DNA of 6,422 bases from Methanobrevibacter sp. (GTDB taxonomy: Archaea > Methanobacteriota > Methanobacteria > Methanobacteriales > Methanobacteriaceae). Location: contig WRCI01000098.1 of the NCBI GenBank assembly GCA_009784145.1, positions 1-6,422 of the forward strand, in the 5' to 3' direction. Shown in pieces: positions 1 through 5,955 of this stretch. The position numbers were made by a program, and so were the translations under genes. The first letter of the stretch is position 1, and every line of letters starts with the position of its first letter. The notes under the pieces were generated by a model, which saw nothing but the letters and a program-made list of their open reading frames with translations, had not been told where the DNA came from and made no database searches.

Positions 1-624
1 ACGTTTCACATTGGAAATTCGACTCATATCCACTTCAGCAAGTAATTCAATATATGCACGGTTTAAATCAATAGCCTGACTTTCTTTCATTTTTAATAAT
101 CCTGGAAATCCTCCTATGACTATTTTTTCAACAATAAATTCTAGTTTACTTGCTTTGTCTGAAATATCTATTTCAGTTTGGAAATCATTAAACAGATTTT
201 TCATGCTGATTTTACCTGAGGAAAAACCTAATTCTTCCCATGACATTGTTCTCATATTCAGCGTAGTAAATCGTCCTGCCCCAGAGTGCATTTTTATACT
301 TTCTTCAGGATTTGCCGAACCAGCTAGGATAAATTGAGCTGTCTGTCTGCGATTATCTATCTCGTGGCGAACATAATTCCAAAGTTTTGGTTGTTCTTGC
401 CATTCATCAATTAATCTAGGTGTTTTACCAAGTAACAATCTTTGTGGTGCAGTTTCCATTAGCATAGGTATTTGTTCATCTTGGTCAACATTTAGAATAC
501 TAGATGCAAATTGTTTTGCTGATTCTGTTTTTCCACAAGCTTTAGGTCCTTTTATTAACACTGCTCCAGAGGAATATAATTTTCTTTTAAGCTCTTTGTC
601 AGATATTCTGTTTATATACTTCAT
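1..624 (-). CDS. AAA_14/DUF4143-type ATPase, N-terminal part (3' end beyond window)
   Basis: I read an uninterrupted frame of 208 codons from an ATG at 624-622 to the window edge; the C-terminal part is missing. The protein begins MKYINRISDKELKRKLYSSG. It has a Walker A motif GPKACGKT at residues 26-33, a Walker B motif RLIDEWQ at 70-76 (D73, E74), and a sensor-like FILAGSANP at 98-106. This order and spacing is typical of archaeal and bacterial AAA_14 ATPases followed by a DUF4143 domain, common in gut methanogens and usually of unknown cellular role. Such proteins are predicted cytosolic nucleotide hydrolases, sometimes linked to DNA-binding domains. The stretch TMSWEELGFSSG near residue 130 fits the junction to the DUF4143 part. 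The gene is divergent from the RHH gene, and the 23-bp array lies between them. The start follows only a weak ribosome site (TGATAATT before ATG), so a leaderless or short leader transcript is possible. Family call is confident; function unknown. Confidence 0.85.
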   Translation of the reverse strand, partial: MKYINRISDKELKRKLYSSGAVLIKGPKACGKTESAKQFASSILNVDQDEQIPMLMETAPQRLLLGKTPRLIDEWQEQPKLWNYVRHEIDNRRQTAQFILAGSANPEESIKMHSGAGRFTTLNMRTMSWEELGFSSGKISMKNLFNDFQTEIDISDKASKLEFIVEKIVIGGFPGLLKMKESQAIDLNRAYIELLAEVDMSRISNVKR

Positions 625-656
625 AATTATCAGTTATATATACATATAAAATTTTT

Positions 657-812
657 ACTTTACATATTATAAGTATTTCACTTTACATATTATAAGTATT
701 TCACTTTACATATTATAAGTATTTCACTTTACACATTATAAATATTTTACTTTACATATTATAAGTATTTTACTTTACATATTATAAGTATTTTACTTTA
801 CATATTATAAAT
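657..812. repeat. Seven-copy 23-bp tandem array with internal dyad symmetry
   Basis: The core ACTTTACATATTATAAGT starts at 657, 680, 703, 726, 749, 772 and 795, an exact 23-bp period. Cores are joined by ATTTC or ATTTT. The core is an imperfect palindrome, ACTT-TAC-ATAT-TAT-AAGT. Copy 4 reads ACACATTATAAAT and copy 7 ends AAAT, so both lose the AAGT half-site. A shorter degenerate copy precedes it (about 642-661). The array fills the divergent spacer between the ATPase gene and the RHH gene. Likely roles are a multi-site operator for the RHH protein or a centromere/iteron-like site; binding is inferred, the repeats are seen. It also contains TATA-like sequence in both orientations, so promoters of both genes may lie inside it. 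Confidence 0.93.
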
Positions 813-899
813 TCAATTTATAGTATATACCTATTTAATGAAATATAAAAATATGAAAATGCCAAAATATTCAAATAATAATAAATATAATATATTAAT

Positions 900-906
900 A
901 GGTGAT
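900..906 (+). promoter_or_regulatory. Ribosome binding site that fixes the RHH gene start
   Basis: AGGTGAT lies 3 nt before the ATG at 910 and matches the 3' end of archaeal 16S rRNA. An in-frame ATG at 838 would add 24 residues rich in Lys, Asn and Tyr with no visible ribosome site, so 910 is preferred. Confidence 0.8.
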
Positions 907-909
907 TAT

Positions 910-1362
910 ATGCCAAAGAAAAAAACTAGTTTCTTTTTAGATGCAGATTTATTAAAAGATTTAAAATTTAAAGCTGTTGAACTAGGAACTAGTCAAACTG
1001 TCCTTATTGAAAAATTCATTAAACAAGGATTAATAAATCTTAAAGAAATTCATAATTTTATTAAAGATGATTCTGGAGCTATTTTTATAGAAAATCTAAA
1101 CCCTAATTTATTAAAAAAAATTAGCGAAATGGCTAAAGATAAAAAAATTACTGAAGATGAAACTATGATTGAATTATTAGAAAGAGGAATAGAAAATAAA
1201 ACAAAAAATAAAATACCTGAACATTTAATAGCTAATAAAGATACTTATAATCCTAACCCTACAAAAGAAGAGTTAAATTCTATAGTGGGGATAATGGAAG
1301 CACCAGAAGGATTCGATGTTGTTGAAGCTGTTGAAGATGCTAGAAATAGAAAGTGGGAATAA
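910..1362 (+). CDS. Tandem ribbon-helix-helix DNA-binding protein with antitoxin-like tail
   Basis: The 150-aa protein starts MPKKKTSFFLDADLLKDL. Residues 3-41 fit an RHH unit: strand KKTSFFLD, helix ADLLKDLKFKAVEL, turn at GTS, helix QTVLIEKFIKQGLI. Residues 57-95 read as a second RHH: strand AIFIENLN, helix NPNLLKKISEMAKD, helix ETMIELLERGIEN. RHH proteins normally bind DNA as dimers, so two units in one chain would give a built-in dimer. The tail, residues 119-150, holds SIVGIMEAPEGFDVVEAVED followed by ARNRKWE, resembling the toxin-wrapping tails of VapB-type antitoxins. No toxin gene adjoins it: the next 164 bp are non-coding and hemB follows. The upstream 23-bp palindromic array is a likely target for autoregulation. 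The first RHH is fairly sure; the second RHH and the antitoxin reading are inference. It could also be a partition (ParR-like) protein or a plain transcription factor. Confidence 0.75.
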   Translation: MPKKKTSFFLDADLLKDLKFKAVELGTSQTVLIEKFIKQGLINLKEIHNFIKDDSGAIFIENLNPNLLKKISEMAKDKKITEDETMIELLERGIENKTKNKIPEHLIANKDTYNPNPTKEELNSIVGIMEAPEGFDVVEAVEDARNRKWE

Positions 1363-1384
1363 TGATTTTTATCTATTTAAAAAA

Positions 1385-1416
1385 TATATTATTATTTTAA
1401 TATATTATTATTTTAA
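1385..1416. repeat. Perfect 16-bp tandem repeat, two copies
   Basis: TATATTATTATTTTAA occurs at 1385-1400 and again at 1401-1416 without mismatch, in the spacer after the RHH gene. Both copies carry short T runs, so they may help end transcription, but the tracts are only four Ts long. It may simply be slippage in AT-rich DNA. Confidence 0.8.
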
Positions 1417-1447
1417 TTAATTTTAATATACATTATTATAAGAAATA

Positions 1448-1455
1448 TTTATATT
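1448..1455 (+). promoter_or_regulatory. Probable TATA box of hemB
   Basis: TTTATATT resembles the methanogen TATA box. Archaeal initiation about 25 nt downstream would fall near 1475-1480, giving a leader of roughly 50 nt before the hemB ATG at 1527. No clear BRE can be separated from the AT-rich background, so the assignment is moderate. Confidence 0.45.
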
Positions 1456-1478
1456 ATCTAAAACATATTATTAGATAA
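1454..1478. promoter_or_regulatory. Perfect inverted repeat in the hemB promoter, candidate operator
   Basis: TTATCTAA (1454-1461) and TTAGATAA (1471-1478) are exact reverse complements separated by 9 nt. The left arm overlaps the end of the proposed TATA box and the right arm lies where transcription should start. A repressor bound here would block TBP or RNA polymerase. No regulator is identified. Confidence 0.45.
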
Positions 1479-1526
1479 GTAAATATGAATAAATCTATAA
1501 ATTAAATAATTATTTAAGGCGAAATA

Positions 1527-2513
1527 ATGAATTTTCCAGATACAAGAATGAGAAGACTTCGAAAATCTCCTGAAATTAGGGATATTTTTAGAGAAACTAA
1601 ATTAAATAAAGAAGATTTAATTTATCCAATTTTTATTAAAGAAGGGCTTGAAAATGGTGCAAAAGAAGCTATACCTTCCATGCCTGGAGAATACAGATAT
1701 TCTATTGATGATGCAGTTAGCTATGGAAAAGAATTAGAAAAAAAGGGATTGAAATCTATAATTATCTTTGGAATGCCTCTAGAAGATACTAAAGATGAAA
1801 TGGGTTCCCCTGCATTTGCAAAAGATGGTATTGTTCAAGAAGCTATTAAACGATTTAAACAAGAAACTAACTTAGTTGTTATTAGTGATGTCTGTTTGTG
1901 TCAATATACTTCTCATGGTCATTGTGGACTTTTAAAAGAAAATACTGGAGAGTTTGAAGTTTTAAATGATGAAACTTTAGAATATTTAGCTAAGGTAGCA
2001 CTAACTCATGCTGAAGCAGGAGCTGATATTGTAGCTCCTTCTGATATGATGGATGGTAGAGTCATAGCTATAAGGGAAACACTTGATAAAAATGGATATG
2101 AAAATACTCTTATAATGTCCTATTCAGCTAAATATGCTTCTTCATTCTATACTCCTTTTAGAGATGCTGTATGTTCAGCCCCAACAAAGGGAGATAGAAA
2201 ATCTTATCAAATGGATCCAACTAATGCACGTGAAGCTATTCGAGAAGCTGAACTTGATATGATTGAAGGTGCTGACGTGCTAATGGTTAAACCTGCACTT
2301 GCTTATTTAGATATAATCAAATCTTTAAAAGACGAGTTTGATCTCCCAATAGCTGCTTACAATGTAAGTGGAGAATATTCCATGATAAAAGCAGGTATAG
2401 AAGTAGGTTATTTAACCGAAGATGTAATCATAGAAAGTTTAATTTCAATAAAACGAGCTGGAGCTGATTTAATATTAACTCACTTTGCAAAGGATATTTT
2501 AGATAAAATTTAG
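1527..2513 (+). CDS. hemB: Porphobilinogen synthase (delta-aminolevulinic acid dehydratase)
   Basis: The 328-aa product has the usual length for HemB. The enzyme joins two 5-aminolevulinate molecules into porphobilinogen in the cytosol. In methanogens this feeds uroporphyrinogen III and then siroheme, cobalamin-type corrinoids and coenzyme F430. Visible signatures: the N-terminal [13 protein letters not shown]; the zinc-binding cysteines C123, C125 and C133 in [13 protein letters not shown], which mark the zinc-dependent class; Schiff-base lysine K202 in [17 protein letters not shown]; and the second active-site lysine K255 in [18 protein letters not shown] (279-286) and the closing LTHFAKDIL are also typical. 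The ATG follows AAGGCGA, a ribosome site with one mismatch, spaced about 5 nt. It stands alone here: no other tetrapyrrole gene is in the window, and long AT-rich spacers flank it on both sides, so it is probably a single-gene transcript ending in the oligo-T tracts just downstream. Confidence 0.97.
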   Translation: MNFPDTRMRRLRKSPEIRDIFRETKLNKEDLIYPIFIKEGLENGAKEAIPSMPGEYRYSIDDAVSYGKELEKKGLKSIIIFGMPLEDTKDEMGSPAFAKDGIVQEAIKRFKQETNLVVISDVCLCQYTSHGHCGLLKENTGEFEVLNDETLEYLAKVALTHAEAGADIVAPSDMMDGRVIAIRETLDKNGYENTLIMSYSAKYASSFYTPFRDAVCSAPTKGDRKSYQMDPTNAREAIREAELDMIEGADVLMVKPALAYLDIIKSLKDEFDLPIAAYNVSGEYSMIKAGIEVGYLTEDVIIESLISIKRAGADLILTHFAKDILDKI

Positions 2514-2645
2514 ATATTATTTGAATTAATTTTTTAAATTTATTAATTTTTTACTAAACTTATATGTACTTGTATATTTATATTATTTGAATTAACTTTT
2601 TAAATTAATTAATTTTTTACTAAACTTATATGTACTTGTATATTT
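2514..2645. repeat. 66-bp tandem duplication immediately after hemB
   Basis: Copy A (2514-2579) starts directly after the hemB stop codon and copy B (2580-2645) follows without a gap. By hand alignment they differ at two positions only: T2530 against C2596 and T2541 against A2607. Each copy carries T tracts and the sequence CTTATATGTACTTGTATATT. The near-identity indicates a recent duplication. The remaining spacer to 2795 contains a second repeat pair and the next promoter, and I see no gene in it. Confidence 0.93.
2530..2552 (+). terminator. Oligo-T transcription terminator of hemB
   Basis: Two runs of six Ts on the coding strand, 2530-2535 and 2547-2552, lie within 40 nt of the hemB stop codon. 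Archaeal RNA polymerase commonly terminates at such tracts without a strong hairpin. The 66-bp duplication repeats them at 2597-2601 (five Ts) and 2613-2618 (six Ts), giving a second terminator-like block. Confidence 0.55.
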
Positions 2646-2706
2646 AATATATAATATTAATAATATAATTGTAGTTTATTATTATAATATTATTAAAATT
2701 ATGTGA

Positions 2707-2774
2707 TTGTGATTAATATATAATTTAAAGTTGAATGTAGTTGTAATTAATATATAATATAAATTGAATATTTA
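2707..2774. repeat. Imperfect 34-bp direct repeat upstream of the secreted-protein gene
   Basis: TTGTGATTAATATATAAT at 2707 recurs as TTGTAATTAATATATAAT at 2741, and both are followed by a similar stretch ending in TTGAAT. The second copy has one base less. The repeats sit just upstream of the predicted TATA box of the following gene and could be duplicated promoter or regulator sites. Confidence 0.7.
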
Positions 2775-2777
2775 TAA
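2770..2777 (+). promoter_or_regulatory. Probable TATA box of the secreted-protein gene
   Basis: ATTTATAA fits an archaeal TATA box. Initiation about 25 nt downstream falls almost on the ATG codons at 2796 and 2799, suggesting a leaderless or nearly leaderless mRNA. A partial ribosome site GGTTGAG at 2787-2793 argues the other way if transcription starts further upstream. Confidence 0.4.
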
Positions 2778-2795
2778 GTTTTTAATGGTTGAGAT

Positions 2796-3590
2796 ATGAT
2801 GAAATATTATAAAATTTTATTAATTTTAGGCATAATTACTATTATGTCTGTTCTTACTATTACAGCAAGTTTTGCAGCTAGTAGTGAAGAAATAAAGGAA
2901 TCTAATGGAATTCATGTTCTTAATTATTATAACAAGAATATAAATATTGATGAAGTATTTGCATGGAATTATAAGGAATATACTGACAATCATTATTACA
3001 AGATTAGTATTAAAAAACCTTATGATAAAAAATATAAAATAAAATCAGTAAATGCCAAGTATTCAGTTTATTATAGTGATGGCAGAGGGTATTTTAAAGA
3101 TATTAACAAAAATTACTCCATTAAAAAAAATAATATTATAATTTTTAAAGCTCCAAAAAGTAATCAGTATTCTTATCATATTACAAAAATGACTATTAAA
3201 TATAAAACTAAAACTAAACTTAAAAGCGAAACCTCAAATATGTCTAACACATTAGCTAATAAATGGAAAAATACTCAATATTTCCATGGCAAAAAGGCTA
3301 ATGGTATGTTAATTGCAAAAGGATCTGGGTCTTCTAAACATGGGGATCATAAAACCGCTTACAATAAGCTTACAATCCTAACAAAAAACAAAACAGCTAA
3401 AATTAAATCAGTTGAATGTATGAAATGGGTTTTCCATAGAGATTCTTCAGTACGTAGTAGTGAGTATATTGGTAATAGAGGATACCATACTTTAGAGAAG
3501 GAAACTTTTAAAGGAAATGGGAAAAATAAATTAATTATAAACTTAGATGGGAAAAAAGGATGCGATATCTTAAAAATATATTATTATTAA
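2796..3590 (+). CDS. Secreted protein of unknown function with internal duplication
   Basis: I do not recognise a named family. The 264-aa protein opens with a Sec-type signal peptide: basic KYYK, a hydrophobic core around residues 7-23 (ILLILGIITIMSVLTIT), and an ASFA-ASS cleavage region near residue 27. There is no later membrane segment, so it is likely exported or surface-associated. The mature part is Lys-, Asn- and Tyr-rich and strand-like. KYKIKSV at 79-85 is matched by TAKIKSV at 200-206, and the following stretches align in pattern through KMTIKYK (131-137) and DILKIYY (257-263). This suggests two copies of a beta-sandwich-like module about 121 residues apart. C208 and C256, both in the second module, could form a disulfide. 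Two ATGs lie in tandem (2796, 2799); 2799 has the better spacing from GGTTGAG. The gene is convergent with the DUF4256 gene. Confidence 0.75.
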   Translation: MMKYYKILLILGIITIMSVLTITASFAASSEEIKESNGIHVLNYYNKNINIDEVFAWNYKEYTDNHYYKISIKKPYDKKYKIKSVNAKYSVYYSDGRGYFKDINKNYSIKKNNIIIFKAPKSNQYSYHITKMTIKYKTKTKLKSETSNMSNTLANKWKNTQYFHGKKANGMLIAKGSGSSKHGDHKTAYNKLTILTKNKTAKIKSVECMKWVFHRDSSVRSSEYIGNRGYHTLEKETFKGNGKNKLIINLDGKKGCDILKIYYY

Positions 3591-3609
3591 TTAGTTAATG
3601 ATTAATTAA
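3587..3609. terminator. AT-only inverted repeat between convergent genes, possible terminator
   Basis: TTAATTA (3587-3593) and TAATTAA (3603-3609) are reverse complements with a 9-nt spacer that can extend the stem with wobble pairs. It overlaps the stop codon of the secreted-protein gene. An all-AT stem is weak and no long T tract follows, so a role as terminator is doubtful. The rest of this 64-bp spacer shows nothing clear. Confidence 0.25.
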
Positions 3610-3654
3610 AGATTTTCCTCAAAATAACGATGGTTCAATGAACTTAAATCATTA

Positions 3655-4191
3655 CTAAACTCTCAAAGAACCACGAAATCCTCTACTGGAATAGTAAGAT
3701 TCAGCACCATTGTGAAATGTAAATACAGTATCATAACGACAATCACAAAAGATTGCACCACCAAGTTTTCTAATCTTTAAAGGTGTTTTCACCCAACTTG
3801 ATGTTTTCATATCAAAACTTCCAAGTTCTTGTAATTCCCGATATTGTTTTTCTGTTAAAATTTCAATACCTATTTCATTAGCCATGTCAATAGCACTATT
3901 TTTGGGTTTATTTTTCTTTCTTGATTCAAGTGCTGCACGGTCATAACAAAGATTTCTACGACCTTCAGGACTTTCTGGAGAACTATCACAAAAAATATAT
4001 TCATCAGTCTTTTTATCATAGCCTATAATATCTACTTCTCCTCCAGTTTTTTCCATTTCATTTAGAGTCCATAATTTTTGAGTATTTGCTTTTAGTCTTT
4101 TTTCTATTTCATCCCATTTTAAGTCAATATGCCTGTTCATGTTTTTCTCAAAACGAGCTTTTAATACATTAATTAACTCTTCATATTCCAT
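3655..4191 (-). CDS. DUF4256 family protein
   Basis: The 178-aa product matches what I know of DUF4256, a family of unknown function found mainly in bacteria and patchily in archaea. Conserved-looking blocks: RFEKNMNRH (13-21), LWTLNEMEKTGGEVD (40-54), SPESPEGRRNLCYDR (71-85), KNKPKNSAIDMA (93-104), KTSSWVKTP (129-137), KLGGAIFCDCRYDTVF (142-157) and the C-terminal HNGAESYYSSRGFRGSLRV (160-178). The length is full and there is no signal peptide, so it is probably cytosolic. The gene begins 44 nt after the alkD-like gene on the same strand and is probably co-transcribed with it. Its ribosome site is weak (GAGTTGA). Base composition appears less AT-rich than hemB or tatD, consistent with transfer. 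No catalytic role can be assigned from sequence. Confidence 0.88.
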   Translation of the reverse strand: MEYEELINVLKARFEKNMNRHIDLKWDEIEKRLKANTQKLWTLNEMEKTGGEVDIIGYDKKTDEYIFCDSSPESPEGRRNLCYDRAALESRKKNKPKNSAIDMANEIGIEILTEKQYRELQELGSFDMKTSSWVKTPLKIRKLGGAIFCDCRYDTVFTFHNGAESYYSSRGFRGSLRV

Positions 4192-4235
4192 TTATTTCAA
4201 CTCATTTATAGTTCCTTTTTTGGTTATTATTTCTT

Positions 4236-5012
4236 TTACTTTTTCATTGCTTCAGCTTTCAAATCAACAGGCATCTTTTCAATGGCATAACGCAAAGCTG
4301 TGCGTGGCATGATCGATTTATTTTTTATCACATAATTGAATACTGCTTCTAAATGCTTTTTTCTTATTTCATCTTTCATTTCTTTTCCTTTTGCAGTTTT
4401 TTCACTGAGACTTGCTGCTTTTAACATCCAGCCATAACCTTTTTGTACTAAATCGTCTTTATCAAGTAGTAAAATATCTGCAATTTCAAGAATATCACCT
4501 AAAAACAAACCTTTACGTGCAGGAATAATCAATGTAACTGCAGAACCTCTTCGCATCCAACGATTTGGTGACTTTGCCCACTCTTTCAACTTGGAAACAT
4601 ATTCTGGATACATCATCACAAAGGATCCAATAGTGTGATTGCACAAAGTGTCACAATCTCCCCAATTGTTAACATAATTGTTTAACCAGTACTCGAAAAT
4701 AGCAAAGTCAGAGAGTTCATATTTTTTGTAAAGTAACTCAGCCCAATGGCAAGCAATAATTGCTTCTTCAAAATAGCCTGATTTCCAAAGTTCTTCGCAC
4801 ATTTCAAAAATAGTTTGTTTTGGACATTCTTTTATCTGTTCAAAGACTTCTTTTGCAATTTTGTTTACTTCAGCCATTTTTACGCCATGGACTTTTGGAG
4901 CTTCGCCTTTTTTAAAAAAGCGATTAGAAGAACTAATATTTTTTGTTTCAATGTTACTGATGAGCATTTTGCGAACTTCTTTGATGATTGTCTCTTTTTC
5001 GATGTTATTCAT
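4236..5012 (-). CDS. AlkD-like DNA alkylation repair glycosylase
   Basis: The 258-aa protein fits the AlkD/DNA alkylation repair family, all-helical HEAT-like-repeat glycosylases that remove positively charged alkylated bases such as 3-methyladenine and 7-methylguanine. The key pocket residues known from Bacillus cereus AlkD (W109, D113, W187) line up by spacing with W117, D121 and W195, in NNWGDCDTLC and KGYGWMLKAA. The conserved arginine region is RWMRRGSAV (151-159). MPRTALRYAIEKMP (235-248) is a typical closing motif. The N-terminal FFKKGEAPKVHGVKM (32-46) is also family-like. Length is close to the usual 230-260 residues. The gene starts the minus-strand pair with DUF4256. Its ribosome site AAAGGAT, 6 nt before ATG, is of a more bacterial kind than the GGTGAT sites nearby, and its codons are less AT-biased, both suggesting acquisition. 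Subfamily (AlkC, AlkD or a structural variant) is not certain. Confidence 0.9.
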   Translation of the reverse strand: MNNIEKETIIKEVRKMLISNIETKNISSSNRFFKKGEAPKVHGVKMAEVNKIAKEVFEQIKECPKQTIFEMCEELWKSGYFEEAIIACHWAELLYKKYELSDFAIFEYWLNNYVNNWGDCDTLCNHTIGSFVMMYPEYVSKLKEWAKSPNRWMRRGSAVTLIIPARKGLFLGDILEIADILLLDKDDLVQKGYGWMLKAASLSEKTAKGKEMKDEIRKKHLEAVFNYVIKNKSIMPRTALRYAIEKMPVDLKAEAMKK

Positions 5013-5018
5013 GTTTTT

Positions 5019-5025
5019 ATCCTTT
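5019..5025 (-). promoter_or_regulatory. Ribosome binding site of the alkD-like gene
   Basis: On the minus strand AAAGGAT lies 6 nt before the ATG at 5012. It supports that start and differs from the GGTGAT/AGTGAT sites of the neighbouring genes. Confidence 0.65.
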
Positions 5026-5053
5026 TTAGTATATCATATTATATCTTTATTGT

Positions 5054-5094
5054 ATTATACTATTTTATTTACATTTAATTATACTGATTATACT
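5054..5094. repeat. Three ATTATACT sites between alkD-like gene and tatD
   Basis: ATTATACT occurs at 5054-5061, 5078-5085 and 5087-5094. Read on the minus strand it is AGTATAAT, which resembles TATA-type promoter sequence for the alkD-like gene. The sites could be promoter elements or binding sites; in such AT-rich DNA chance is possible. Confidence 0.4.
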
Positions 5095-5115
5095 ATAACT
5101 TTAATAGTATTTTAA

Positions 5116-5123
5116 TTTATAAT
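5116..5123 (+). promoter_or_regulatory. Candidate TATA box of tatD
   Basis: TTTATAAT lies 20-27 nt before the tatD ATG, so initiation here would give a nearly leaderless mRNA. The ribosome site AGTGAT at 5134-5139, 3 nt before the ATG, suggests that a promoter further upstream may also be used. Confidence 0.3.
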
Positions 5124-5142
5124 ATATTATATTAGTGATAAT

Positions 5143-5955
5143 ATGGATAATGAAAATTATAAATATAATTTAATTGATATTGGTGTTAATTTAATGCATC
5201 GTTCATTTAATAAAGATAGGGAAGAAATTATTCAAAATGCAAAAAATTTAGGTGTTTCTCCTCTTATTCTTACAGGTACAACAGAAAGAACTAGCTTAGA
5301 AGCTAAAAAATATGTATCAAAATTTAATGGAGATTTATATTCAACTGCAGGAGTTCATCCTCACAATGCAAAAGATTGTAATGAAAATACAATCGATAAC
5401 TTACGTAAAATAGCTAAAAGTCATTATGTTGTAGCTATTGGAGAATGTGGACTAGATTATAATCGTGATTTTTCACCAAGAAATAAACAAAAAAAATGGT
5501 TTGAAAAACAGATTCAATTAGCAAATGAATTAAACATGCCTCTTTTTCTTCATGATAGAGAAGCTTATGATGATTTTTCAGTTATTTTAGAAAAATATGA
5601 AGGAAAGATTAAAAATAGTGTTGTTCATTGTTTTACAGGTAATAAAAAGGAATTAAATGCATATTTAGATTTAGGTTGCTATATCGGGATTACTGGTTGG
5701 GTTTGTGATGAACGCCGTGGAAGAAACTTAGCTAAAATAATCAATATTATTCCTGAAGATAAATTAATGATTGAAACTGATGCTCCTTTTTTAACTCCAA
5801 GAGATATGAAACCCAAACCAAGAAATAATAGAAATGAACCAAAGTATCTTCCACATATTTTTGAAACTATTGCTTTAAATATGAGTAAAGATAGTAAAGA
5901 ATTATCTGAAATTGTTTATCAAAATACTTTAAACTTTTTTGAAATTAATATATAG
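5143..5955 (+). CDS. tatD: TatD family metal-dependent DNase/hydrolase
   Basis: The 270-aa product follows Escherichia coli TatD along its length: DIGVNL near the N-terminus (12-17), LTGTTERTS (43-51), STAGVHPHNA (67-76), AIGECGLDYNRDFS (98-111), NMPLFLHDREA (131-141), VHCFTGNKKE (161-170), YIGITGWVCDERRG (180-193), LMIETDAPFLTPRDMKPKP (208-226) and RRNEP-like NRNEPKYLPHI. Likely metal or catalytic residues are E101, H137, H162 and D213. Like E. coli TatD it has DIGVNL where most family members carry an HxH metal motif. TatD enzymes are cytosolic TIM-barrel nucleases with 3'-5' exonuclease activity linked to DNA repair and DNA clearance; despite the name they are not needed for Tat export. 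The AGTGAT site supports the ATG at 5143. The gene is divergent from the alkD-like gene, and its last five codons lie inside a 20-bp repeat array. Confidence 0.95.
   Translation: MDNENYKYNLIDIGVNLMHRSFNKDREEIIQNAKNLGVSPLILTGTTERTSLEAKKYVSKFNGDLYSTAGVHPHNAKDCNENTIDNLRKIAKSHYVVAIGECGLDYNRDFSPRNKQKKWFEKQIQLANELNMPLFLHDREAYDDFSVILEKYEGKIKNSVVHCFTGNKKELNAYLDLGCYIGITGWVCDERRGRNLAKIINIIPEDKLMIETDAPFLTPRDMKPKPRNNRNEPKYLPHIFETIALNMSKDSKELSEIVYQNTLNFFEINI

Noticed and set aside
116..337. Plus-strand ORF of 73 aa
   Set aside because: It lies wholly antisense to the ATPase frame, which carries intact Walker motifs; the plus-strand product has no recognisable features or ribosome site.
657..812. CRISPR array
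   Set aside because: The unit repeats end to end with only 5 bp between cores and no variable spacers, and no cas genes are nearby.
838..909. Longer start for the RHH protein
   Set aside because: The extra 24 residues are low in complexity and lack a ribosome site, whereas AGGTGAT stands right before the ATG at 910 and the RHH strand begins there.
2514..2795. Insertion-sequence remnant
   Set aside because: There is a tandem duplication but no inverted termini, target-site duplication or transposase fragment.
3633..3643. GTTC-AAT-GAAC hairpin as terminator of the convergent genes
   Set aside because: A 4-bp stem with a 3-nt loop and no T tract is too weak to call.
4815..5115. Two overlapping plus-strand ORFs of 87 and 84 aa
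   Set aside because: Both are shadows of the N-terminal part of the alkD-like gene and its spacer; they are Phe/Ile-rich translations of antisense AT-rich DNA.
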